Numbered from the stretch's first letter, positions 11,698 to 22,791 are shown. The stretch is 64,000 nucleotides of DNA from Spizellomyces sp. 'palustris' (GCA_006535965.1 QEAR01000078.1:33041-97040), one strand, 5' to 3'. Translations and numbers: made by a program. Notes: a model not told the origin generated them from the letters alone.

Positions 11698-12035
11698 TGG
11701 CCAGGATACATATGATGATAATTAGAGGGCGGGAATCGGCGAGACAAGCAAATGTGTGGGAAGAGCAGCCGCTTAGGGGCGACTGCTAGTGGTCGTTTTT
11801 TGTAAATAGATACGGTTAGATTCGCATTTTCCAGGATGCAATAGCACACCTTGTAGAATAGTAGATCCTCGGTGGATCACAATGTACAGGGAACCTACTG
11901 TCCCGATTCGATTACAACGTACCACAACAACACACACTGTACAGACACATTGCTCAATATCTATCAACTTCTTCTCATCTCTAAGTTTGAAAAACATAGG
12001 AAAAAAATTCATCTACCGCTGTCTCTGCCGTGATC

Positions 12036-13029
12036 TCACCACTCGCTCGCCCTCCCTTTCCCCTTTCTCGCCGCCGATGCTGATGCCATGGGCGACGATG
12101 ATAGAGGTCGGAGAGCGATATTTTCGGTGTACTGCAAGGGAGAAGTGGGCTGCGGTGGTAATGGTACGGTTTAGCTAGTCTTGAAAGAATTGAGATCCTT
12201 TTCATCTTGGAACATACCGGAGATAGGACAGCAGATCGGGTTGTTGGGGTGCGTTGTATACGTGATGGGGGCGTTGACGGTTGGGACTAGACAAAATGAG
12301 GTAACAGAGCACAATTGGAACTATGCAAATCCTACAGCAGCTAGATGCAAAAAACTTACGGTAGGCATGATGATTGTGGCCATACCTCCTATATTCACTC
12401 GTCGCTTCTTTACAGGTGTTTGAGGGATGGCCGACTGTATGAACAGCAAAATAATAAACTGGTTAGAAACAGCTACATGTCTCTGCTACGGGTTCCCAAC
12501 TCACATCACCACTCTCGGTGCCGCTGGCTGAACTTTGGTGACCTTCGGCCGCACGTGCAATGACGGAAGGAGACCGTTTGCGTGAGTGACTATGTTTTAC
12601 CGCAAAACGCCCTGGGGATGATGGTGTGGATAATGTGACAGACTTTGCCGTTGTCGTCTCTACGTCAAGGTGAGGGTGAGCTCGTTATCAGAATAGCTAA
12701 CTGATATTTGTTGCGTGAGTGCACCTTGTGGTTTTGGCGAACGTGCCGATGCAAGGAGTTTTGCAAACCGAATCTCCGCTATAGAGGAGAAAAGATTATA
12801 GTCAGTACTTTAGCCTTTTCCAACAAAAGCCAGCCAAAATATCGTAGCAATTTTTCCCACACGCACAAAGCATCGACAATTCTCCCTCGAGTCTAACCAC
12901 AACTCCCTGTCTCTGCTCTGCCCTTGCGTTCGTATTTCCAGCCAACTCGCCCGCATATCGGCCAGATGACATGCGCAACACAACTCCAGGGCCTGATGGA
13001 CGGTTAGGATGCTGTTTGGTTCGCGGCAT
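12036..13029 (-). CDS. hypothetical basic Ser/Pro/Thr-rich protein with histone H3-like N-terminus
   Basis: Six-exon model of roughly 210 to 220 residues, recognised by coherent frame and consistent splice phases and not by a family match. Exon 1 (ATG 13029) encodes MPRTKQHPNRPSGPG. Later exons read SEIRFAKLLASARSPKPQ, TLSTPSSPGRFAVKHSHSRK, SAIPQTPVKKRRVNIGGM and SQPSTPPSRIQRTPTTRSAV. The end is SAAARKGKGRASEW at 12036. Composition is basic, with many SP/TP sites and a KKRR-type nuclear signal, suggesting a nuclear, phosphorylated, disordered protein. The first residues PRTKQ resemble the ARTKQ tail of histone H3, possibly by chance. No domain is recognised and function is unknown. Confidence 0.45.
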
Positions 13030-13643
13030 GATACTGAGAAGGTCGTTTGAACCTAAGTAGAACAATCACGACTACCAGGTCAGATTGCTAATTCCAACAT
13101 CTAGGCGAGTACATCAATAAACGTTACGTTATGTTGGCGGAGTCCTTCCTGTCCTTGATCGAATGGATCACTCGCGTGGTGGAAAGTATCAAACATCGCG
13201 GATGCGCGTCCTTCGTAAGCAGCAAACGAGCTGTATTGCTCACGTGTGGAGAGGAAGCTATGGGAGACACCATGGCTAGTTTATAGCTAGTTTAAGACCT
13301 GTTGTCCTTGCTGGAATAGCCACTTTTATACGGAAAGGATGCCGTCCGCAATATTATGCAGTAGAAGTGGTGGATCACGTCCAGTTTGCATATCACGTTG
13401 AAAGAAAAAGCTGGTTAATGCAACCCAGCGAGGAGATCCATTTAGGCGGCACCAAGCGAGTCAGAAACTAGACGATATAGACTTTCTGCGATCTGCGCAT
13501 CCCACTTCATAAGCTTTTATACGCATAGGGAATACCCTTTCCCATAATTTAGCTTGTTTCTGCAGACTAGCAACTACTTTTACTCGCAACTCGTTTCAGT
13601 TCAAAATCACATCCGCTGCACCTCCAATACTTGTCAACTGACT
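13030..13643. promoter_or_regulatory. divergent intergenic region
   Basis: 614 bases between the basic protein (minus) and the SANT protein (plus). No coding frame is supported. Likely promoters of both genes. Confidence 0.45.
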
Positions 13644-14006
13644 ATGCCAACAATCAAGGAAGAGATTAAGGTAACAAATATTCGAACTTTATAGCGGCTC
13701 CTGTCTTGTTTCCTATCCCGTGTATATTGTTCATCCTAGGACGAAGAGGACGTAGCAGCAAATCGCGAGGACATTTACGACTATGAGGAAGAATATGCCA
13801 ACCACCTTGAAGACAGCATTAAGCGACCTCCTCGCCGACCAGCTCGTCCCTGGACAGTTGAGGAGGTAGACAAGCTTTTGGACAATATCACCTTGTCTTT
13901 GAAAGGATCTTGGAAAACCGTCGCAATTAAAAACCGTTCGGCGTTTGATTCGAAGCGAAAGTGGGATAGCCTCCGCAAAAACATTGGTGGGCCGGGGAAT
14001 CATTGA
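13644..14006 (+). CDS. small SANT/Myb-like protein
   Basis: Two exons, 13644-13670 (MPTIKEEIK) and 13740-14006, joined in phase to 97 residues. The N-terminal half is acidic (DEEDVAANREDIYDYEEEY). The C-terminal half has the tryptophan spacing of a Myb/SANT repeat: RPWTVEEVDKLLDNI, then GSWKTVAIKN, then DSKRKWDSLRKNI. Such a module usually binds DNA or chromatin. The protein ends right after the third helix, so it is a single-repeat protein. No orthologue is recognised. Confidence 0.6.
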
Positions 14007-14527
14007 AGGCGGCTTTCTGTAAAAATTCTTTGCGATCGAATTGCTTGACGTTCCAATTGTGTGTAAAATGCAATGCTCTTGTTGCACATAAGCATGTCGT
14101 ATTGTACATAATCATCTTTCGTCAGTTACCCTGGTCAACAACCTTATCGGATACTATGAAAAGTATCTGCTGAAATGGTGAACATGGTTGATGAAACATG
14201 GTCTTTACGGGATGCTCCCTGACAACAAAGACTCTGACCGCTACGCTGATTCACCAATGATCCTTTCTTTGAAAGCTACTTACCTGCTTATAAGTTAACC
14301 TTATTTCCCTCAGCCAAACGTCCACCATGATTCCGGGGATAATCTTCATACGACAAAAATAGATTGTGTTTCCAGACGCACCTTATGTGCCGCTCTTGTG
14401 TTTTGTGTATCTGCGCCTGCGCCCATTCACAGCGCGTTTATGTAAATGCAAGGACCGCCTTTGTTCAAGGGTCACAAGTTTTGCGTAAGGGCATGTTTTG
14501 ACTTTGCTTGTTCAAGAGGTACGAATA
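14007..14527. other. intergenic, no gene seen
   Basis: Convergent region between the SANT gene and the small minus-strand gene. I see no coding frame, RNA gene or repeat in it. Confidence 0.5.
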
Positions 14528-14825
14528 TCATACAAGGCTGGTCGCTTCATCGTCAAAGAAGGTCACTTGTCGCAACGTTGCGCCGAGGTTAAAAACTCCC
14601 CGCTGAACCCGAAAGTCGGGGCCTCCATTCGATTGATCCCGTAAGCGTAGGTTCCGACCTTTTGGCGGAACCCGTATCCGTCGGGTTACAGACGTGAGTA
14701 TGGTTGGGGTTTTGACAGTCTGTAGCAGAATGTTTCTGGTCTTTGAGTGGTGGAAACTGGCAAGGTGTGGCTGCTTAATGAGAACAATCGACGATGCTAA
14801 CCTGAGCACTGTTGGCCTCGCCCAT
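14528..14825 (-). CDS. small hypothetical protein divergent from G-alpha
   Basis: Two-exon model: 14825-14802 (MGEANSAQ, donor GTTAGC) and 14719-14528, joined in phase to 71 residues. Exon 2 is basic in the middle (SVTRRIRVPPKGRNLRLRDQ), then NGGPDFRVQRGVFNLGATL, ending TFFDDEATSLV. No family is recognised. Support is the clean frame, plausible splice sites and an ATG 85 bases from the G-alpha ATG on the other strand. It may be a short nucleic-acid-binding or adaptor protein, or a false frame over a G-alpha upstream transcript. Confidence 0.35.
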
Positions 14826-14910
14826 GTAGAAACCAAATTACGAAACTACCTTCACTGCACACGTCATCTTCTAAGCGCTCTGCCTCCTTACTTTTCGTCA
14901 GCTACACAAT

Positions 14911-16190
14911 ATGGGGGGCTGCTCCAGCTCACCAGAGGACATCGAATCCCGAACGCGGAGCGTTGCGATTGACCGTCAACTGAAAACTGAAGCTCGGGAG
15001 ACGGAACGCTTCATAAAACTCCTCCTACTAGGCGCTGGTGAATCCGGCAAGTCCACGATTCTCAAGCAATTCAAACTTATTCACGGTGTACCATTCTCCG
15101 ATGCGGAGCGGATGTCGTATCGTCCCGCCATCCTGGGGAATCTCATGTCCTGTGCCAGAACGCTGATCGAAGCCATGGCAAGGCTGGAGGGCTTACAGTA
15201 CGGGGACGTTGCGACGCAGTTGAAGGCCTCGTCTATAATGACAGCACCGTCTTCATATGGTGAAGGAGAACAAGTTCCACCTGCTGTGATAGATGCGATA
15301 CTGGCACTATGGAAAGACTCTGGCATCCAAGAATGTTACAGACGATCGAACGAATACCAACTCATTGACTCTTGTCAATAGTATGTTCAATCGTTTATTC
15401 TTCACGATCCTCTAATATATCATCTAACATCACGTTCTACAGTTACATGGAGGAAGTAGCTCGTATCTGCGCAATAAACTACATACCAAATGACCAAGAT
15501 ATTCTGCGAGCACGAGTCATGACCACCACCATCACCGAAACAAAATTCTTGATTCAGGGAATGATTTTTCGCATCTTTGACGTTGGAGGACAACGGAGTG
15601 AACGAAAGAAATGGGCACCATATTTTGATGATGTCAATAGCATTATCTTCCTCGCAGCCATTAGCGCCTATGATCAAAAGTGTTTCGAGGACAATTCGAC
15701 AAATCGAAGTAAGTACCATTCCTTTGAATGAAAAGGATGTACTTTTGACCCATTCACTAATGTCATGATGGTCGTCAGTGCTTGAATCTCTCAATTTATT
15801 TGACTCTATATGCAACCATCCCCTCTTCCGCAAAACATCCATCATCCTCTTTCTGAACAAGGTCGATCTGTTTCGAGAAAAGATAAAAACCGTCCCTGTC
15901 AAAAAGTATTTCCCGCAATATGACGGTAAGTCCTTAAACACAGGGATTTCAAATACCCTTTTACTTTTATCCTTAACTGACCTGCACTCCCCCTTCCAAC
16001 AAAAGGACCAAATACCTTTGAGGCCGCCTCAGAATTCTTTGCCCATCGTTTTGTAGCTCTCAACAAAATGCACGAAAGAAAAATCTATATACACTATACA
16101 TGGGCAACAGACACCAATCAGATCAAAACAGTCTTTGCGACAGTGAATGCCATCATACTAAGGGAGAATCTTCATGCGTCTGGCTTGTAA
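14911..16190 (+). CDS. heterotrimeric G-protein alpha subunit
   Basis: Membrane-anchored GTPase that relays signals from seven-helix receptors. The phase-checked exons are 14911-15380, 15443-15708, 15779-15925 and 16006-16190, giving 355 residues. MGGC gives N-myristoylation and palmitoylation sites. [18 protein letters not shown] is the P-loop, [13 protein letters not shown] is switch II and FLNKVDLF is the NKxD base-binding motif. Switch I reads [13 protein letters not shown]: the Arg (cholera-toxin-type site) and Mg-binding Thr are kept, but Lys is Met and the Gly of TTGI is Thr. The TCAT motif is TWAT. The C-terminus ([10 protein letters not shown]) lacks the Cys used by pertussis toxin. 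These changes suggest a divergent, possibly RGS-resistant paralogue. An orthologue of fungal group I-III subunits cannot be assigned. Confidence 0.93.
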
Positions 16191-16985
16191 GAGCCGTAGA
16201 AAGGAATTCATGTTGTAGTATGGATACAATCTTTAGAGCTTTACAATCCATTGTAAAGATCCGGCAGGAAATATTATTGTTTTTGGACATGTGCCCATTT
16301 ACATTCATTAAATGCCGTGTCATTACAGGAGTATCGACTTGGAAAACCTGTACCCTCCTGCCGACGAACACGAACAGGAAACATTGAGCAAAACATGCCT
16401 CAACTACCGCCACTTTCTGGAGCGTTCTGCGATCCTCATTAATGAGCCATCCACGAACGCATGAAAAGGAGGCCGCGCCAGTGTTCGCGGAACCATCAAT
16501 GCAAACAGCATCATGTCCAATAAAGCCCAATTTTGGGATCTGTGGCAATGGCGATATCTGGCCCACTGCACACCAGGATAAGCAAAGAAGAGCTGCCTTC
16601 TCACAAGCCGCAAGACGCGTGTCAAGGATGTAATCTTTGATGTCCGTTGGGGCTCTGCCGGGTGAACCTTAATATTACGATTTGTTGGGTTGTTCCACTA
16701 GACCTTCCCATTTATCGGCATTCCAATTGTTCAGCATTCCCTCCAAATTGCCTTTATCACCATACTCGTGTGCTTTGGGTGGGCCCAGCGTCAACGATAT
16801 GCATCGCACGCCAAAAGAGATGGGACTTGCAGGCGAGTATTGGCTATTAGTGATGGGGATCTGGGAATGGTGATATTGACTTCAGCGTGTAATGGGTAAA
16901 CTCGCAGTCTTCCATCCCATGATTCAGTAAAGTCAAAAGACAGTTTATCGTAGAGCCTGAGTCGTTATGTCACCGCCCGGTACCA
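16191..16985. other. convergent region with an interrupted plus-strand frame
   Basis: One plus-strand frame starts at ATG 16312 and reads protein-like text: SIDLENLYPPADEHEQ, FLERSAILINEP, then after a TGA, MSNKAQFWDLWQWRYLAHC, then after a TAA, TRVKDVIFDVRWGSAG. Introns removing both stops could not be placed, so this may be a decayed gene, an unusual small gene or chance. A hydrophobic frame follows at 16690-16900. All three plus frames are partly open here, which weakens any call. Confidence 0.25.
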
Positions 16986-17639
16986 TCAAAGTACTCCAAT
17001 CTCTCTGGCATGCTCCAGGCCCTTTTCCCGTAACCGTTTGGCAACATCTCTTGCAAATGTTAGCTCCTCCTCGGCGACCTCCGTAAGCGACGGATCAATG
17101 TCCAAACAATTTTCAAAGCTTTGAGCAGCAAGTACCGGTTCACCAAAAGCCATCTGCGCCCTACCAAGTGTCTGCCATGCTTCTGCCCACTGTGGACATA
17201 ATTGAGTAGCCGTCTCTGCGGCCTTCACAGCCTCGAACCACTCGCTTCGTTCCAAATGTGCTTGCGCTCGCATTTCGTGCACTTGAGCAATCTCTCTTAC
17301 AGTGAGAGAATCTGTTACGAGGGCGAGCGCCTGCGACCAGCGTGACAGTGCTTCAGCGTATCTACACTCAGAAGCGAGAAAGCTGCCTTCGTTGTAGAGT
17401 TTTCTGAATTGCGTTAGGGGATCAAGAAGGAGCTTGTGTTTGTGGGTGGTTAGCGAGTACGTAGGATCGTCGATAAATGGCTGCACGTCTTCGTCAGTGT
17501 CATCATCATTTGTTGGTGTGAAAGCGAGGCACGATTTGGTTGGCGTGCCAAGCACATTTCGTGTTTTTCGTGAACGCTTCACAGAGAACGCAACTGATGC
17601 TGGTCGCTTCCTTTCCGGTTCGCCTGACCCTGGCGGCAT
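16986..17639 (-). CDS. TTC33-like tetratricopeptide repeat protein
   Basis: Intronless, 217 residues. The N-terminus is basic (PERKRPASVAFSVKRSRKTR), followed by an acidic patch. Three TPR-like helical hairpins occupy roughly residues 75-205: FLASECRYAEALSRWSQAL, VHEMRAQAHLERSEWFEAVK, and AEAWQTLGRAQMAFGEPVLA. The WQTLGRAQ block and the single-domain layout match animal TTC33, a conserved protein without a settled biochemical role. TPRs generally act as protein-binding scaffolds. The start is the first ATG, and no upstream in-frame exon is needed. Confidence 0.72.
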   Translation of the reverse strand: MPPGSGEPERKRPASVAFSVKRSRKTRNVLGTPTKSCLAFTPTNDDDTDEDVQPFIDDPTYSLTTHKHKLLLDPLTQFRKLYNEGSFLASECRYAEALSRWSQALALVTDSLTVREIAQVHEMRAQAHLERSEWFEAVKAAETATQLCPQWAEAWQTLGRAQMAFGEPVLAAQSFENCLDIDPSLTEVAEEELTFARDVAKRLREKGLEHAREIGVL

Positions 17640-18287
17640 GCCTTGCTTTAATGCCTGAGATATGTGCCCGGAAGCGTAATGACAAACGTCAACTCTAGAC
17701 TCTGGGCAAAAGATGTGGTAACTGTCATTAAGACGTGTGTCACGTGCAAGCCCGCGTTCGAATCTCGGTCAATTCACCGATCAGTGCGCTCTTCTGCCCA
17801 TCTTTTGCCATGGCATTGATAAAATTCATACGCGGATTGATAGAATCAAAGCAGGTCAATAGCCGGACTAGAAGTCCTTGCTTGACGTTTAATTCCCGAG
17901 GATACAAAAAAGCCCCAAAGCTATTCATCCTTTCAGGCATTCCATATAATGGGTGTTCTTCCTTTGTCGTCCCTTTGACCACGCGACAAGGAATCCAAAA
18001 CCCACCACTTTTGATTCAATTCCCCTGAATGCAGATGAACGAGCCGTCGGTAAGCGGCTTCCGATCGCTTTCAAAAGAAGAGCGAAACCGGTTTCCTCCG
18101 CTGCCAGCGAGCGTGAAGTAAACAAGAGCGTCGTTCTTTATTTAAAGAAACTATCGTCCATGTCCGGGATATTGTGCCATCACACCCGCATCATCGTATT
18201 CCACATATGATTGTGTCTCACACTAGACGCTTTATCTCAATATATCGATTTCTTCCCTTGGCTCCGGGTCCACCTTATACAACAGTT
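17640..18287. other. intergenic region with a tRNA-like T-arm remnant
   Basis: Lies between the TTC33 start and the WOPR stop codon. It contains a B-box-like GTTCGAATC near 17757 with an almost complete T stem, but no A box or acceptor stem could be folded, so I do not call a tRNA. No protein frame is convincing. Confidence 0.4.
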
Positions 18288-19720
18288 TCAGTGTTTCCGA
18301 ACTGTTGCTGCCTTTACTTCCAGTGGGACGTCAAAGTCGGTGGATGTCGTCTCTCGAAGCAAGGCTGCCACAGGGATAGGCCTCCCTATTCGTGGCGTGC
18401 TTTGCCGCACCAACGGACCTGCCTGGGGCAGCGGAAGTTGCAAATGTTTCGACCATGCGCCTCTGGCTGGCGATGACTCTAATCGGGTATGTTTTGACGT
18501 TGTTATGTAAGATGGTTGATGTGCGGGCGCGGGGGGAATCAAGGTCGGGTGCGCATGTGGAGAATAGCATGACATTGGTGCTGTTGTGGTTGCTAGTGGC
18601 GGGTAAGCTGAACGCGTGTCTAGCGGGGAGTGTGATGGAGACTGATTTGGCCTAGCGAGCGGTCTGCAGCAGCTCCCGGTACAAACGTGCTGCGGATTGA
18701 GTTGTGTTTTATGATATAGGTCTGTACTTTGGGGCAACACAGGATAGGAATAAGATGATGATGGTGCTGCGACATGTCGCGGTGCAGGCGATCCATACAT
18801 CTGACCAACATCATAGCTATGATGATGCTTCCATCCGCGCTGAGATGCACTAAACGGACGTTGACCTGATGACGGTGCCTGCGGTCCGAATGCATATGGC
18901 TGATACCGCTGAGTTGCTGGGTACGGTCCATCAGGCGAATGCTTCCGATGCTGTGAGCTTCCTGATGAAGGTGTTGATCCCGCTCTGTTTTCGTGACGTT
19001 TCGCCAGCTGTTGCATGTGGGAACGCATGGAAGGGGATGAGTCTGTCCACGTCAATACAATATCCGGGTATCGTCGGTAGTCGACAAACACTGACGCCAA
19101 ATTAGGCTGTTGAGAAGGTCTACGCAGTTTTCCGGACCGAACATCCTCCTCAGAATAGTACGCCACCAGATGCTGCCGGCGACCGTCAGTAGTTGTAACC
19201 GCCAAACACCGCTTACAGAGGCCGTCTTTTTTTCGCTTGTACATGGGCATATCGCTGTCCTCATGAGTGGAATTTGTCTCCTCCGAGGTTCGCCTATTGC
19301 GAACAGTGCCGTCAATCTCATAGTATACTAAGAAGCGCTCTAGGAGGCGACGAGACGGAGACCAAGTACGGCCGTCTGTCCATCGCCGGATCTGTGCCTC
19401 CTCCTCGTCCCATATCCAAATAGAACCCGACTCTATCCGGCCCTGTAAAAGCACGATATATGTCTTGTATACGTTGTTCCAAAAAAAAAATGGTTGAAAT
19501 CCAAGCGACTCTTACCTTTTCATTTTCCGTCAATCTGCGTTGATTGCGCCTCAAATATCCTTGCCGACAGGCCTAAGTGCATGTCCATCAAGAGGTCAGT
19601 CAAAGGAGGGGACTTGGTTTTACCTGCTTCGGTCCCTGAAGACCGGCGAATTGGTGCGCATACCTCGAGTAGCAAGACTGCGTCCTCGAGCGTCTCCACA
19701 AAGCCATGCCACGTCTCCAT
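18288..19720 (-). CDS. WOPR-domain (Gti1/Pac2 family) transcription factor
   Basis: Fungal DNA-binding regulator of the Wor1/Ryp1/Sge1/Gti1/Pac2 group, which controls morphological switching, sporulation or effector expression. The phase-checked exons are 19720-19664 (METWHGFVETLEDAVLLLE), 19572-19516 (ACRQGYLRRNQRRL) and 19442-18288, giving 422 residues. The WOPRa half is unmistakable: TWHGFVET, ESGSIWIWDEEEAQIRRWTD, GRTWSPSRRLLERFLVYYEI. WOPRb follows after a short linker: DGLCKRCLAV, QHLVAYYSEEDVRSGKLRRP. The remaining 200 or more residues are Ser/Pro/His/Gln-rich and disordered, as in activator tails of this family. An exceptionally long non-coding stretch lies upstream. Whether it is a Wor1-like or Pac2-like paralogue cannot be told. 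Confidence 0.93.
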
Positions 19721-21569
19721 GGCACATGGGGGGGCTTGAGGTGTGTTGGCAGACTGTAAGCCCGAGGATTCGACTTGCTCAACAAAAATGTTTAAAAAAA
19801 TGATGATGATTCAAGGGCACAATGTCTGGTGATGCGGCAAGGACGTGAGATATTTTAGGGGACTCTCGATTACAAGAGTCCCCCAACGTCTTTCAGGGCA
19901 TGCAAACGCACGGGGACAAGTGTGCTCTTTTGGCAAAACCATGGAATAACTGCTACCTTTATTTAGGGATTAATTTGCTTCCAATGCATAGAATGCATAC
20001 CATGGCAAATGTGGCTACGACGACGACGACGGAGACTGTATAAAAAGAATCGCAAGCCAGGCGGGTTCAAAAGCCATTCAACTATTTTAAACTTTTCATT
20101 GGTACGCAATCATGTTTTATTATTTCCATTGCCCGGGACCCCCGTTCCTTTTGGAGGGAACTTCCGCCGCCGCGGCCGCCCAGGTCATGGCTCTCTTGGA
20201 ATAACCCAAAGTTTGCTACGACACTTTGGACGTCCCCGCCGTGGATTTGTTGGGGGAATCCCCTTCACATTCGCCATCCATTTCAGGTCTACGGCCGCGG
20301 AGTTTGAGCAATACGATGCATCTCCATGGCCGACTTTCATGGGAGGCGAGCCAGTACCTTGGCCAATTGTAAGCAGAGTGCAAGAGACCCCACCGCTGAC
20401 CAAGCGCGCGCGTTTGTCTTTCTATATTCAGACGGTTGCGTTTTCGATTTTGACGAATGTTCCGCGATTTACCCTTTCCCTCGTCGTCGTACCAACAAAA
20501 CACTACGACGAGTTTAACTTTTGTTGAGGCGGAGGTGGTTAACGCCCAGGCGCCCTCTTGCGTTTTTACCCCACGTAAATGACATACAAATGGCCTGCCA
20601 AATGGCATACAAATGGTCTCTTGGTTGGTAACGCATCCCGGCCCTTGTGCCGCCTCGTACCTTTATAATTCCCCGCACAAGCGCGTGAGGGGCAAACAGT
20701 GTATTGGCAATCACAAATGTCGCTTGTTTTGTTGCTTATCTAAACACTGCGTACCGTTGAATCCTTTGGGTGACAAGCCCTCATCCTTTTAGGGATTCCT
20801 TGGGACGTCATACTCAAAGAACTGGAATCTTTTGAAAAGCAATGCTAGTATGGCAGTCAATACACACACACATCACACACACACACAATCATCATTTTGT
20901 CAAAAATCGACAATGAGGCAAATGTAAAGGATGCTTTTATAAATGTTGGTCAACACTGGGTTTGCAAGTTATGCTGCCTCCAAAAGAAACCTCTGTTCTC
21001 TCTCCATCCACCTCGGTCCAAAAGCTGAGTATCAGCTGAAAAGTCAGCCTGCATGCGAATCTACAAACATCATCTTGTTTAAACGGCATTTTCTTGATTT
21101 TTCCTTGATTTTTTTAATGTTCCTTGTCTTGACGTTGGTCACAGGGTCGTTTCCAACATGGCTGCGCATTTCAAACTCCGCGTTTGACGTGTAAACTGGA
21201 CATTTCTGTCGCCCGCGTGCCCCCAGCCGTTTAACCGTGTGGGCTACCCCACAATTCGTGCAAGTTGAGATTTCGAAAAAAGGCATTTGGCGAGTGGTTT
21301 AAATAGAGGCTGAACGGAATATTACCCTGGGAGCTGCTCGTCAAAGAGTCACAGACAACGCTTGTCAACATTCGTACAAATAGGGCCTGCGTAGAGACGG
21401 CTGTACAGCGTGTTTTCGATTGACTTCGGACATTTGTCATCTGGTGTGAAGGGCGCTGCACTTTTTTTTCTACGACATTTGTATATCTGTACGGTAGCCC
21501 TTACCAACGCTTTGCGCTTCTCAAGTCCCAGCCGTCCCGTCGCCCATTTCACGCAAGGCTCATGGCAAC
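19721..21569. promoter_or_regulatory. 1.85-kb upstream region of the WOPR factor
   Basis: No supported gene. A 172-codon plus-strand frame (20009-20527) begins with an Arg run encoded by a GAC-type repeat and lacks family signal. It contains a CA-repeat at about 20862-20887. The region is divergent to the MSP gene. WOPR genes such as Candida WOR1 have unusually long promoters and 5' leaders, which would fit, but no transcript evidence is available here. Confidence 0.4.
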
Positions 21570-22329
21570 ATGTCAACAACAAGGACCTCGACTGTAACAG
21601 CGATTGAACCAGTATCCCCAAAAGCACACCTAAGCCTTTCTCCCAACGACTTGTATTTTACGCCCACCCGCTCGCATGTGGGAGTCATTGCCAGAATCTC
21701 GCTTCAAAACAATCACCCATCCAAGCGGCCAGTCGGATACAAACTGAAGACGAATGCACCGGCCAGATATTCTGTTAAACCTGTGTTGGGTGTATTGTTG
21801 GCTGGAGCGACTGTGGATGTCCTAGGTAATGGGCAGGTTGATGCTTGACAAGGAACCTTATTCTAATGTAGTTTTTGCTTGTTTCTTGTTGCAGTGAGAA
21901 GCGAGTCTGCCATTCATCCTGACGATCGGTTCCTCCTACAAACTATTTTCTTGACAGACGAAGAATCCACGGGGCTTAATGCTGCCAAGGTAACGAACGC
22001 ATGCTGACCGGCCCTATACAGTCACTCGACTCACTCTTTTGTTGAATACGCAGTGGCGCACCTTGGATCGCCGACGAATGGCTGACATCTTTATCGACTG
22101 CAAACCCGCCACTAGCCGTCCACGCGGCCTATCTGCCGCCTCTACATCCTCTTCATCATCGGCGGGCACCTCGACCACATTACGACCGTCACCCACAAAG
22201 AACCCAGGTGACGTCTCGGTGCGAGTAACGCCGCTTGATGTGGTTGTGTTTTCATGTCTCTGCCTGGTGTTGGGGATTTTGATGCCTTACAGAAGTCTAG
22301 CACATTTGGTAGATTTGACGTTGGTGTGA
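21570..22329 (+). CDS. MSP-domain (VAP/MOSPD-like) membrane protein
   Basis: Exons 21570-21825, 21895-21989 and 22054-22329 join in phase to 208 residues. The N-terminal half is a major sperm protein fold: LSLSPNDLYFTPTRSHVG, VIARISLQNNHPSKRPVGYK, LKTNAPARYSVKPVLGVLLA, then DDRFLLQTIFLTDEE. A Ser-rich linker follows, then a hydrophobic C-terminal segment (LDVVVFSCLCLVLGILMPY) that could anchor it in the ER. VAP proteins tether the ER to other membranes by binding FFAT motifs, through conserved Lys residues in the strand after YKLKT. The layout is closer to single-MSP VAP/MOSPD than to secreted MSP. Confidence 0.8.
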
Positions 22330-22791
22330 CAAACAAACGTCGGGATGTAGAGTGTGGGGGAGGCTGTTTTCATGTATATCCTTAATTTGTTCTCTATGTA
22401 CTTTTAGATATTGTTTGACCGTTAGAAAAAAACCTCTGATTGCCGTATTTTAACCAGACTGGGCAGTTTGATGGGAGCCTGTAATCAGTTTACCGAAAAA
22501 GGACAACTCGGAAGGATTTCTCTCAAGCAGGTTTCGGTGCAGCTGTCCATTTTAACCTCATCGGCGGAAGGAGAGTTGGAACTGCGGTTTCTAACGCATT
22601 ATGGAATACATGCATACTGGTGGTCTCGAGGATTAAACACAGTATCTGGAGACCGCTTCAACCGCAGCTTCAAGGGTACAAGGACGCCTCAGGAAAAACT
22701 GTTAGAGTACATTCTTGAGCAGTGAATCACAGTCTCCGACCACCCAAACATTAAAAAATAAGAGATTGTTGTACCCAAGATCCCACACAAA
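22330..22791. other. intergenic, no gene seen
   Basis: Contains an open frame at 22468-22725 without family signal; otherwise nothing is recognised before the tRNA. Confidence 0.5.

Noticed and set aside
17735-17790. tRNA-like B box (GTTCGAATC) with near-complete T stem and a GTGTCAC stretch like a tRNA-Asp loop
   Set aside because: No A box, D arm or acceptor stem can be paired; the supposed anticodon stem is just a CACGTG palindrome.
20009-20527. 172-codon plus-strand frame starting with an Arg run
   Set aside because: No motif, skewed composition from a GAC repeat, and open frames on both strands; more likely part of the WOPR upstream region.
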